A stretch of 7,418 nucleotides of DNA from Rhodospirillaceae bacterium (GCA_013349695.1 DUZD01000133.1:1-7418); one strand, 5' to 3'. Shown: positions 1 to 6,544, counted from the stretch's first letter. The notes: generated by a model from the letters alone, not told the origin. Program-made: numbers and translations.

Positions 1-100
1 GAAAGAGCATTTTAGCCATCTCATGGATTTGGCCGTCATTGAGGTCGTGATCTTCGTAGATGCCCAGCTTTGCCTTGATCCGGCGTAAGTTCCAGAAGAG
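1..100 (-). other. Open frame continuing past the TAG of the upstream membrane-protein gene
   Basis: Immediately after the TAG at 101-103, the same minus-strand frame stays open for 33 codons to the window edge. It reads like protein rather than noise: it starts LFWNLRRIKAKLG, continues with an acidic IYEDHDLNDG stretch, and ends in an amphipathic HEMAKMLF segment. No start codon lies near its beginning (the first ATG is far in), so it does not look like a separate gene. Either a longer gene was split by a nonsense mutation, or the open frame is chance. The gene's true end lies outside the window. Confidence 0.4.
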
Positions 101-460
101 CTACTTCTTAGTGGCCAATGATCCGGCTCGAACCAAGGACCACGAGTTCAAGATGAACTCCTGGATTTTCACCCTGATCCACCACATGGCGTGAATAGCA
201 AGGCGGAAACCCCGTTCCGGCTTGAATTTTCTGATGGCGCACATCAGGCCGATGGAGCCTTCGGAGAGGTATTTAAAAACTCCAGTACGCAACCAGCGGT
301 GCCGTTGCAGCACACTTTTTTCAAAGATAACCAGCCATCTGCATGCCAGCAATACCACAATCGTGGCAATAAGGAAAAAGGCGGTCTCGGCATATCCGCC
401 GATGCTTGTGTTGCGTAACGGACTATTAATTTGATCTTCGTAATAACGGTTTTTTTGCAT
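101..460 (-). CDS. Hypothetical small single-pass membrane protein (possibly truncated by a nonsense codon)
   Basis: I do not recognise this 119-aa protein. The start chosen is the ATG at 458-460, because an AAGGA Shine-Dalgarno sequence sits 7 nt upstream; the frame also contains an ATG ten codons earlier with no such site. Residues about 24-46 form one hydrophobic segment (core FFLIATIVVLLAC). A polar 23-residue N-terminus precedes it and a long, strongly basic, tryptophan-rich tail follows (RHRWLR, RKFKPERG, WWIRVK), so the tail is predicted to be cytoplasmic by the positive-inside rule. Its base composition is less GC-rich than the leuS block, which fits accessory DNA. The frame continues open after the TAG (see 1-100), so this may be the N-terminal part of a protein of at least 150 residues. 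It lies 85 nt downstream of the broken cysH, on the same strand. No function is assigned. Confidence 0.5.
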   Translation of the reverse strand: MQKNRYYEDQINSPLRNTSIGGYAETAFFLIATIVVLLACRWLVIFEKSVLQRHRWLRTGVFKYLSEGSIGLMCAIRKFKPERGFRLAIHAMWWIRVKIQEFILNSWSLVRAGSLATKK

Positions 461-545
461 TGCTAAATCCTTAGTTAAGCGATGTAGCAAGGGCAGTTCA
501 ATATGTGCGGGACGATCCTCGGATCACCTAGGCCAACCATGGCGC

Positions 546-1300
546 CTAGTAGATGCCGCATTCGGTCTTTTCCCGTCCCGCCCAGCGGCCGGCGCGGATA
601 TCTTCGCCGAGCCCGCTAGGCTTGCGCACGCGGCGCATCCGACCGAGGTGTCTCCCTTTTCGGCCAAGGGGTGGAGGGGAAGCATCAGTTCCCTGAAAGT
701 AGCCTCGACGCGAGCCGGCGACCAGGCGGCAAGAGGGTTGATCTTGATCTGGCCATCGACGAATTCAAAGACCGCCAGCCGCGACCTTTCGCCGCCGTGA
801 AAACGTTTGCAGCCGTTTATCCAGGCGTCGAATCCCCGCAACGCCTTGCCGAGAAGCTGCTTCTTGAGCAGAGAGCAGTAATTGTCGTTAGACAAGATCC
901 GTTCCGGATCGAAAGCTTTGAGGTCCGACGGACCGGGGCTCAACGTGTGGACGTCCTTGAGACCTAGATGCGATTGCAAGACGTCGCGGTAAGCCAGGGT
1001 TTCCTCCAACAACAGACCGGTATCGAGAAAAATTACCGGCGTCGCCGGGTCGATTTTGGCGACCATGGCAAGCAACACCGCCGCCTCGATCCCGAATGAC
1101 GTGGAAACGGCGACGTGGCCGGGAAATTCATCCCGGATCACGGCGGCGAGCAGTTGACGGATGTCTAAATGCCCATGGCGGTCTTGCAGCCGCCGCGCCA
1201 GCTCCTCGCCGGGGACGGCTTGGCCGATCGGCTCGGCCGTCTCGTCGATACCGGGCGAATGATATGACCGGGTTGCTTGTGATAGGGAGATGCCAGACAT
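546..1300 (-). pseudogene. cysH: Frameshifted assimilatory (P)APS reductase, CysH family
   Basis: CysH reduces APS or PAPS to sulfite in assimilatory sulfate reduction. Start: ATG at 1298-1300, 8 nt after AAGGA; an upstream in-frame ATG at 1358-1360 lies inside the -10 box and is not used. Visible family features are the nucleotide-binding loop STSFGIE (66-72), VIFLDTG (89-95), GFDAWING-KRF-GGER (about 156-172), KINPLAAWS (186-194) and GCAAC (221-225). After Cys225 the frame runs into an unrelated tail ending at TGA 524-526. The shifted frame instead reads GEDIRAGRW...KTECGIY followed by TAG at 546-548, which is the family C-terminus with the catalytic Cys. The 17 nt at 609-625 lie where 18 would be expected, so one base was probably deleted. 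Cys-Cys of the APS-type Fe-S site is Tyr-Cys (141-142), and the following RKxEP-like residues are replaced (LLKKQLL). Several independent losses argue for a decayed gene rather than a single read error. No cysI, cysD or cysN is present nearby. Confidence 0.85.
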
Positions 1301-1358
1301 CGGGACATCCTTTTTATATAGACAAACAAAAGTAGAATTAATATTGCGTGTCATTCGC

Positions 1359-1387
1359 ATTATGATCAGATGCTTCTATCTTGTCAA
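1359..1387 (-). promoter_or_regulatory. Sigma-70 promoter of the cysH-like gene
   Basis: On the minus strand a perfect -35 box TTGACA (1382-1387) is followed by a 17-bp spacer and a -10 box CATAAT (1359-1364, one mismatch to TATAAT). Transcription would begin near 1352, giving an untranslated leader of about 50 nt that is A/T-rich and ends in AAAAGGA before the cysH ATG at 1300. This is the strongest promoter match I see in the window. It appears intact although the gene behind it is broken. Confidence 0.75.
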
Positions 1388-1408
1388 GACCTTAACTCTA
1401 AGACCTTA
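1386..1408 (-). repeat. Direct repeat TAAGGTCTT x2 at the cysH promoter, candidate operator
   Basis: The 9-mer TAAGGTCTT occurs twice on the minus strand (1400-1408 and 1386-1394), 14 bp apart start to start. The second copy overlaps the 5' edge of the -35 box. Direct repeats abutting a -35 box are a common form of transcription-factor site, so this may be an operator for the sulfur-assimilation gene. No specific regulator is recognised and the 14-bp period alone does not identify one. Confidence 0.4.
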
Positions 1409-1656
1409 GCTCTCGGTGCGGGATTTCACACCTGCCGCAAGGTCCGTTTGTGTTAAGGGTTGGCTTTCTGTGGTCGTCGTGAGAGACCGCCACGCTGATC
1501 GTTGTAGTCATCACGGTAGGGCCGGATCCGGTGTTACGGGTTCTTCTCGGCATGCCGAGCGCGGATCGGCTTGCCGCGAGCCTCAAGCTCTTCCGCCTCG
1601 ACGTTGCGTTCGGTTTTGCGAAGCAAGTTTGGCGTAGTTTTCTAGTGGCCAGCGGA
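1409..1656. other. Spacer between holA and the cysH promoter, no intact gene
   Basis: This stretch holds no convincing intact gene. A 73-codon plus-strand frame (1416-1637) and a minus-strand frame running out of the holA region both have arginine/serine-rich translations typical of random GC-rich DNA, and no good ribosome binding site. The only protein-like segment is the 31-codon minus-strand stretch at 1534-1629, described separately. No clear terminator with a T-tract is visible after the holA stop. Confidence 0.5.
1534..1629 (-). pseudogene. Possible decayed ParB C-terminal fragment
   Basis: On the minus strand the translation contains LLRKTERNVEAEE, then ARGKPIRARHAEKNP and a stop. This resembles the part of alphaproteobacterial ParB that reads roughly L-NVRQTE-L followed by a lysine/alanine-rich linker and EKD-DT. 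In another frame just beyond it (about 1500-1530) come A-L and R-D-D-Y-N and then QRGGLS, weakly reminiscent of the ALERDLS and GGxLxI parts of the ParB tail. parAB is known to lie near holA/leuS in many alphaproteobacteria, which is why I considered it. The match is from memory, short, and needs frameshifts, so chance is a real alternative. Confidence 0.22.
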
Positions 1657-2691
1657 TCAACGCCGGGATCCACCCGTTCGCGCCTCTTGCGAGATGCGTA
1701 AAAGAGCGCGGCCGCAAATGACCTCCGGGGGCAGACCCGAGGTTTTGCAAAGGAGCTCGGCCTCGGTGACAAGGTCCAGAGCGTCGGCTAGGCGGCGAGT
1801 GGACCAGCGCCGCAACTGATCGCGGAAACGGCCGGTAAACTTGAAAAACACCCGCGGCTTCAAAGCTTTCATGGCCTCATCGGGAGAGCAGCCGGCGGCG
1901 AGCATGGCGGAGGCCAAATGCAGGCGCTGCAGATGGCGCGCGGTTGCCCTTAAAATCCCGACCGGCTGAACGCCCTCCGAAAAAGCCCGGGCGAGCGTCC
2001 GGTCAAGTTCCGCTTGCTCGCCACAGCCGGCGGCGTGGATGATGGCATCCATGGTCATGGCGGCGTTGTCGCCGACGCAGGCGACGGCATCGTCCAGCTC
2101 GACCGTGCCCGGTTCGCCTTTGTAAAGGGCCAGCTTGTCCAGCTCGCTGCGCGTCGCCAAACGATCGCTACCCAGGTTGGCGGCAAGAAAGGCCAGGGCA
2201 TCCCCGGACGCCCGCAAGCCGTGGCGGCCAAGGGATTCGGCGATCACTTGCCGGAGACTGTCGCCGTCGTCGCCGTAGCAGGCCAGGGCGGCGGCGTTGG
2301 CGGCCCGCTCGCAGAGCCCGCGCAAGGACGAGCGCGGCCCCAACTCGCCGGCTTCGACAACCACCAGGGCGTCTACCTCGGGATCGCCGAGAAAGGCCTC
2401 GAAGACCTTGGCCATAGCCTCGCCGGCGTCGCGCACCCGGACAACGCGGCGGCCACCGGTAAGGGCCAAAGCCGCCGCCTCGTCGGCCAGGCGCCGGGGA
2501 TCGGTGGTCAAGTCGCCGCCGCTCAACTCGACGACGCGGAAAGGGTCGTTTATATTCCCGGACACGGTTCGGACCAGGGTATCGGTCCGTTCCCGCACCA
2601 GTCCTTGGTCGGGTCCGTAAACCAAGACGCAAATGACTTCCGCGCCCGGCCGGCGGAGAAAACTTTCGATGCCATGGCCGGTGATCTTCAC
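1657..2691 (-). CDS. holA: DNA polymerase III subunit delta (HolA)
   Basis: HolA is the delta subunit of the clamp loader, which opens the DnaN sliding clamp and loads it on primed DNA in the cytoplasm. The 344-aa length is normal for the family. Visible marks are the N-terminal YGPDQGLVRER (residues about 25-35, the degenerate P-loop region typical of delta), GGRRVVRVRDAG (about 79-90), LGSDRLATRSELDKLALY (about 172-189), and the following DDAVACVGDNAAMTMDAI segment that leads into the C-terminal collar domain. The start is a GTG at 2689-2691 overlapping the lptE stop as GTGA, a classic translational-coupling junction. It is the last gene of the leuS-lptE-holA run, and no downstream terminator is evident. 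Confidence 0.95.
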   Translation of the reverse strand: MKITGHGIESFLRRPGAEVICVLVYGPDQGLVRERTDTLVRTVSGNINDPFRVVELSGGDLTTDPRRLADEAAALALTGGRRVVRVRDAGEAMAKVFEAFLGDPEVDALVVVEAGELGPRSSLRGLCERAANAAALACYGDDGDSLRQVIAESLGRHGLRASGDALAFLAANLGSDRLATRSELDKLALYKGEPGTVELDDAVACVGDNAAMTMDAIIHAAGCGEQAELDRTLARAFSEGVQPVGILRATARHLQRLHLASAMLAAGCSPDEAMKALKPRVFFKFTGRFRDQLRRWSTRRLADALDLVTEAELLCKTSGLPPEVICGRALLRISQEARTGGSRR

Positions 2692-3227
2692 TTGCCGGTC
2701 TTTTGCGCCGCCGCTTGCGCCTGCAAAAAGAAAATGCTCAGACGGGTTCGAATATCAATGGCGGTCCGCCGGGCGGCTCTGGACTTGGCATCCTTTTCCG
2801 TCATCAAAGTGGCAAACTCGGCATTCATGATGTTGTAACTGCTGACGGTCTGGATTTCCGCGGAGAAATGAGGTTCGTTCAGATTAATCTTGCCGTTGTT
2901 GATAGGGTAGAGCCGTACCTTTGCCGACAGGTAAAAGTTGGCGCGGGTCGCGAAGGCGTTCTTGCGGACCACCAATTTTTCGACGGATTCCTGCAAGCTC
3001 ACCCGCAGTTGATACCGGGGAGCCGTGGGACGGCCCTTGGGATTGAGAAGATCGAGGAGGTGATTGTGAAGCAACTGACCCGTACGCTCGGCAATCGGCT
3101 GGATCTGGATGGTAGCCAGATTGGCGGACATGCCGCCTGCCTGGCCGCCGCCGTAAAGGGGGCGGAATCCACAGCCGCCGACAACCGCCAAGGAAACCAG
3201 CAAAACAAACGATCTAAAGAACGACAT
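2688..3227 (-). CDS. lptE: LPS-assembly outer-membrane lipoprotein LptE
   Basis: LptE is the lipoprotein plug and partner of LptD in the outer-membrane translocon that inserts lipopolysaccharide into the outer leaflet. The 179-aa product has a lipoprotein signal peptide: a short basic N-terminus (FFRSF), hydrophobic core VLLVSLAVV, and lipobox ending in Cys19 (VVGGC). The mature protein starts CGFRPLYG, the hallmark of alphaproteobacterial LptE. The body is mainly polar with beta-rich segments (for example LPGxQL-like YQLRVSL and FYLSAKVRLYPI). The ATG at 3225-3227 lies inside the leuS end, overlapping it by 14 nt, and its stop overlaps the holA GTG, so expression should be coupled on both sides. 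Sequence divergence is usual for LptE; the signal peptide, CGFRPLYG motif and gene position support the call. Confidence 0.93.
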   Translation of the reverse strand: MSFFRSFVLLVSLAVVGGCGFRPLYGGGQAGGMSANLATIQIQPIAERTGQLLHNHLLDLLNPKGRPTAPRYQLRVSLQESVEKLVVRKNAFATRANFYLSAKVRLYPINNGKINLNEPHFSAEIQTVSSYNIMNAEFATLMTEKDAKSRAARRTAIDIRTRLSIFFLQAQAAAQKTGK

Positions 3228-5778
3228 TGATCACCCGATCCGCAACCACGATGACTTTGCGAACGGGCTTGCCGGCGATGGCGGCGTCGACCTTCGGCAA
3301 TGCCAGGGCCGCCTTTTCCGCCGCCTCGCGCTCGCAGTTTTTGGGCAATCGCACGGTACCGCGCAGTTTGCCGTTGACCTGAACGGCGACGGTGACGCTG
3401 GCATCGACAAGCAAGCTCGCATCGACCTCCGGCCAGGGCGTATCCGCCAGCGGGCATTCGTGGCCAAGCCGTTGCCAAAGTTCCTCGGCCAAGTGCGGCG
3501 TCATCGGGCCGATCAAACGGACCACCGCCTCAAACCCGAGACGAAGGACCCAGGCGGTATCGTCCCGGTTTCCCTTCAGGTCTTCCAGCAAATTGGTCAA
3601 TTCCCGAATCCGGGCGACGGCCTTGTTGAAATGGAACCGCTCCAAGTCGCCGGATACGGCGAAAACGGCTTTGTGAATGGCCCGGTGCGCTTCTTCGGCG
3701 GGGGCTGAAGGAAACTCGGGCTTGGGAGCCCCGGGAGCAGGGAATTTTACCCGCGGTTGAGTAACGCATCGCCACAAACGATTGAGAAAACGCCAGGCCC
3801 CGTCAACGCCTGATTCCGTCCAGTCAAGATCCCTGTCGGGCGGGCTGTCGGAAAGCATGAACAAGCGCGCCGTATCGGCGCCGTAAGAGTCGATAATGGT
3901 GGCCGGATCGACGATATTCTTTTTCGACTTGCTCATCTTTTCCGCCCGCCCGACCGTGACCGGCGCGTTGTCGCCGGCCCGCACCGGCGTGCCGGCGTCT
4001 TGATGGCTGACATCGTCGGGAAACACCCATTCGCCATCGGCGGTTTGGTAGGTCCGATGACAGACCATCCCCTGGGTCAGCAGGCCGGCGAAGGGTTCCT
4101 TGATGCCCAGATATCCGCATTGGCGCAAGGCGCGAGTGAAGAACCGCGAGTAAAGGAGATGCAGCACCGCGTGTTCGATGCCGCCGATATACTGGTCCAC
4201 CGGCAGCCAGTAATCGACGGCTTGCCGGGAAAAGGCGGTTTCGGCATGGGGTGAGCAGAACCTGGCGAAATACCAGGAGGATTCGAAGAAGGTGTCGAAC
4301 GTATCGGTTTCCCTTAGCGCCGGCTTGCCGCAGTTGGGACAATCCACATTCTTCCATGTCGGGTGGATTTCCAGCGGATTCCCCGCCGCCGTCAGGTCGA
4401 CGTCATCGGGAAGGACAACGGGCAGATCTTCTTCGCGGATCGGAACCGTGCCGCAATCGCCGCAGTGGACCACCGGGATCGGGCAGCCCCAGTAGCGTTG
4501 CCGGGAAACACCCCAATCGCGCAGACGATAATTGACCGCCCCGGCGCCGGCATCGGCGGCTTCGAGACGGTTGACGGTTTCCGCCTTGGCTTTTTCCACC
4601 GACAGGCCATCGAGGAAGTGCGAATTGATCAGAACCCCGTCGCCCGTGTAGGCCTCCTCGCCGATAACGAAGGACGCCGGATCGACGTCCGGCGGAGCGA
4701 CGACGGGAATGACGTCGAGTTTGTATTTGCGGGCGAAATCGAGGTCGCGCTGATCGTGTGCAGGACAGCCGAAAATGGCCCCGGTGCCGTACTCCAAAAG
4801 CACGAAGTTGGCGACAAAAACAGGAAGCTCCCGGCCCTCGATAAACGGATGCCTGGCCCTGACACCGGTGTCAAACCCCTTCTTTTCGGCGGTTTCAATG
4901 GCTTTTTCGCTGCTCCCGAGCTGGTGGCATTGGTCGATGAAGGCGGCGAGGCCCTGGTTCGCCTTGGCCAGTTCCCGGGCGAGCGGATGGTTGGCGGCGA
5001 TGGCGCAAAACGAAGCGCCGAAAATGGTGTCCTGGCGCGTCGTGTAGATTTCCAGACGATCGCTCCGTCCGGCCAATTCGAAGGCCATGCGCGCCCCTTC
5101 CGAGCGGCCGATCCAGTTCTCCTGCATCAGGCGGACCCGCTCCGGCCAGCGTTCAAGAGATTTCAGGTCGTCGAGCAATTCATCGGCGAAGGCGGTGATG
5201 CGGAGGAACCACTGGGCAAGGCGGCGGCGTTCCACTTCCGCCCCGGACCGCCAGCCCTTGCCGTCGATCACCTGTTCGTTGGCGAGAACGGTATTCTCGA
5301 CGGGGTCCCAATTGACCCAGGACTCCTGGCGATAGACCAGCCCCTCTTCAAGGAAATCCAGGAACATTTTCTGCTCGAAGCGGTAATAATCGGCATCGCA
5401 GGTGGCCAATTCCCGGCTCCAGTCATAGGACAGGCCCATGGTTTTGAGTTGACGCCGCATGGCCGAGATGTTTTCCGCCGTCCACCGGGCGGGATGGACC
5501 CGGTGCTCGATGGCGGCGTTCTCGGCGGGCAAACCGAAAGCGTCCCAGCCCATCGGGTGGAGCACGTTGAATCCGCGGGCCCGCTTATACCGCGCGATCA
5601 CGTCGCCCAAGGTATAGTTGCGAACATGCCCCATATGAATGCGCCCGGACGGGTAGGGGAACATCTCAAGGACGTAGTATTTGGGCCGCCCTTCCTCTTC
5701 GAGGACGCTGAATGAGCCGCGCTCTTCCCAAATGCCCCGCCATTTGGCCTCGATTTGCTTGAAGTTATATCGCGACAT
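3214..5778 (-). CDS. leuS: Leucyl-tRNA synthetase (class Ia)
   Basis: LeuRS charges tRNA-Leu with leucine and edits mischarged products in the cytoplasm. The 854-aa length matches bacterial LeuRS. Order of motifs: HIGH-type signature HMGH (48-51) within PYPSGRIHMGHVRNYTLGD; MGWDAFGLPAENAAI (76-90); CP1 editing domain with TTRQDTIFGAS (246-256) and GCPAHDQRD (337-345, including the editing aspartate D345); a zinc-binding set of four cysteines (C439, C442, C480, C483); GGIEHAVLHLLYSRF (532-546); KMSKS (614-618); then the anticodon-binding helical bundle and a C-terminal domain with VAVQVNGKLRGT. One oddity is Gln249 where the family normally has Pro in TTRPDT. The ATG lies 26 nt after the DUF3576 stop, preceded by a weak G-rich/GGGAAAA site. 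The stop overlaps lptE. The catalytic motifs are intact, so the enzyme should be active. Confidence 0.98.
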   Translation of the reverse strand: MSRYNFKQIEAKWRGIWEERGSFSVLEEEGRPKYYVLEMFPYPSGRIHMGHVRNYTLGDVIARYKRARGFNVLHPMGWDAFGLPAENAAIEHRVHPARWTAENISAMRRQLKTMGLSYDWSRELATCDADYYRFEQKMFLDFLEEGLVYRQESWVNWDPVENTVLANEQVIDGKGWRSGAEVERRRLAQWFLRITAFADELLDDLKSLERWPERVRLMQENWIGRSEGARMAFELAGRSDRLEIYTTRQDTIFGASFCAIAANHPLARELAKANQGLAAFIDQCHQLGSSEKAIETAEKKGFDTGVRARHPFIEGRELPVFVANFVLLEYGTGAIFGCPAHDQRDLDFARKYKLDVIPVVAPPDVDPASFVIGEEAYTGDGVLINSHFLDGLSVEKAKAETVNRLEAADAGAGAVNYRLRDWGVSRQRYWGCPIPVVHCGDCGTVPIREEDLPVVLPDDVDLTAAGNPLEIHPTWKNVDCPNCGKPALRETDTFDTFFESSWYFARFCSPHAETAFSRQAVDYWLPVDQYIGGIEHAVLHLLYSRFFTRALRQCGYLGIKEPFAGLLTQGMVCHRTYQTADGEWVFPDDVSHQDAGTPVRAGDNAPVTVGRAEKMSKSKKNIVDPATIIDSYGADTARLFMLSDSPPDRDLDWTESGVDGAWRFLNRLWRCVTQPRVKFPAPGAPKPEFPSAPAEEAHRAIHKAVFAVSGDLERFHFNKAVARIRELTNLLEDLKGNRDDTAWVLRLGFEAVVRLIGPMTPHLAEELWQRLGHECPLADTPWPEVDASLLVDASVTVAVQVNGKLRGTVRLPKNCEREAAEKAALALPKVDAAIAGKPVRKVIVVADRVINVVL

Positions 5779-5804
5779 GAATTTTTCCCGCCCGCGCCCG
5801 TGGA

Positions 5805-6341
5805 TTATTTGCGCATGGTTTCATGTCTAAGCTGCCGCGCCCTGGTCAGGATGGCGTCTTCGACTTTCGTCCCGACCTTGGCATCAATGCCAATATCCCG
5901 CCAGTCATTGTCACTTTGAACTTGATGGAAAACCGCCACCCGAATGCCGTCGGCGCGCAGCGCCCGGCCAAGGATATAGACATTCACCTTGAAGCGTTCA
6001 TTCGGCGTTTCGCGGGGCGAAAACCAATCGGTGATGATCACTCCCCCGAAAGGATCGGCCGAACTCACCGGCATGAAGGAAATGGTGTCGAGCGAGGCCC
6101 GCCACAGGAAGCTGTTGACCCCGATGGTGGTGACGGGTTCTTCTCTCAAGGCGCCGAGGATGCCGCCATCGCCAAACAGGGCCGGCGATTGCACTTCGAC
6201 AGGCTCCGGCGCTTCCTCGGCGCGCTCCTCCATGCAAGAGGACAGAAACGATGCCGCCAACAACAACAGAGCGGCGGCGAGCGCCCTGTTCCCGTGGCCG
6301 CTGGATTGGTGACTTTTAAAGCGCATGACTTCCGATCCCAT
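5805..6341 (-). CDS. DUF3576-family lipoprotein
   Basis: This 178-aa protein has a lipoprotein signal: basic N-terminus, hydrophobic run ALAAALLLLAASFL and lipobox ending at Cys36 (LSSC), followed by an acidic spacer (MEERAEEAPEP) typical of an anchored periplasmic protein. The body carries the conserved DUF3576 core: GVNSFLWRASLDTISFMP, then SADPFGGVIITDW, then ERFKVNVYILGRALRADGIRV. The family is alphaproteobacterial and commonly encoded just before leuS; its molecular role is unknown to me and presumed envelope-related. The start could be the ATG at 6339-6341 (GGA 6 nt upstream) or Met6 at 6324-6326 (GGAAG, tightly spaced); the first is given, and Met6 would make a more usual signal-peptide length. 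It is the first gene of the block, separated from leuS by 26 nt. The promoter must lie upstream in the repeat-bearing gap or at the IS end. Confidence 0.9.
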   Translation of the reverse strand: MGSEVMRFKSHQSSGHGNRALAAALLLLAASFLSSCMEERAEEAPEPVEVQSPALFGDGGILGALREEPVTTIGVNSFLWRASLDTISFMPVSSADPFGGVIITDWFSPRETPNERFKVNVYILGRALRADGIRVAVFHQVQSDNDWRDIGIDAKVGTKVEDAILTRARQLRHETMRK

Positions 6342-6381
6342 GACTTTTCCGGCAGTTGTTGTTCTAAAACCAATTTCTTAA

Positions 6382-6399
6382 GGGGCTGTCCCGGATAAC
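6382..6399 (+). repeat. Solo copy of the IS terminal repeat (17/18 match)
   Basis: GGGGCTGTCCCGGATAAC differs from the left terminal repeat of the nearby IS by one base (G for A) and has the same orientation, 145 bp further out. It has no partner element of its own. It may be a relic of an earlier related insertion, or an alternative outer end that would give an 862-bp element reaching to 7243. The immediate flank TTTCTTAA does not match the right flank of the IS, which favours a relic. Confidence 0.8.
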
Positions 6400-6415
6400 G
6401 GTCATCTTGGGGTAT

Positions 6416-6510
6416 TTTCCATCCGCGTTTTCAGAGCCTTGCCGCCCCTTCATTCCGATGATGGTCCTTTTTCCATTTCCATCCGTGTTTTCAGAGCCTT
6501 ACCGCCCCTT
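6416..6510. repeat. 35-bp direct repeat, two copies at a 60-bp period
   Basis: Copies lie at 6416-6450 and 6476-6510 and match at 33 of 35 positions (differences at 6426/6486 and 6441/6501). Each begins TTTCCATCCG, continues through TTTTCAGAGCCTT and ends CCGCCCCTT. The 25-bp spacers between and beside them are not obviously related. The pair sits between the solo IS end and the intact IS, directly upstream of the DUF3576-leuS operon. It may be a local duplication, a regulatory site pair, or a genomic dispersed repeat; nothing in the sequence decides this. Confidence 0.85.
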
Positions 6511-6515
6511 TCTTA

Positions 6516-6544
6516 ATTATACTTTAGGGGCTGTCCCAGATAAC
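6516..6544 (-). promoter_or_regulatory. Possible outward promoter spanning the IS junction
   Basis: On the minus strand a perfect TATAAT (6516-6521) lies just outside the IS. The IS terminus would supply a -35 region: TTATCT with a 16-bp spacer or GTTATC with 17 bp, both poor matches to TTGACA. If active, it would read towards DUF3576-leuS-lptE-holA, starting about 170 bp upstream of the DUF3576 ATG. The -10 is ideal but the -35 is weak, so this is tentative. Confidence 0.35.
6527..6544 (+). repeat. IS left terminal inverted repeat
   Basis: GGGGCTGTCCCAGATAAC, the exact reverse complement of 7226-7243. Its innermost base is also the last base of the transposase TAG stop codon, so the gene runs right to the repeat. 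Confidence 0.95.

Noticed and set aside
513..549. Small inverted repeats after cysH (CTAGGC/GCCTAG at 528-549 and GATCC/GGATC at 513-524) as a terminator
   Set aside because: The stems are only 5-6 bp, no T-tract follows in either direction, and the larger one overlaps the original cysH stop. This is too weak to call.
1298..1360. cysH start at the upstream ATG (1358-1360)
   Set aside because: That codon lies at the promoter -10 box, upstream of the expected transcript start, and the ATG at 1298-1300 has AAGGA at good spacing.
2014..2838. 274-codon plus-strand open frame
   Set aside because: It is antisense to holA and lptE, glycine/alanine/valine-rich with no domain, and has no convincing start.
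4363..5715. 450-codon plus-strand open frame
   Set aside because: It lies wholly antisense to leuS, whose motifs are unmistakable. Its translation is low in recognisable domains, as expected for the antisense of GC-rich coding DNA.
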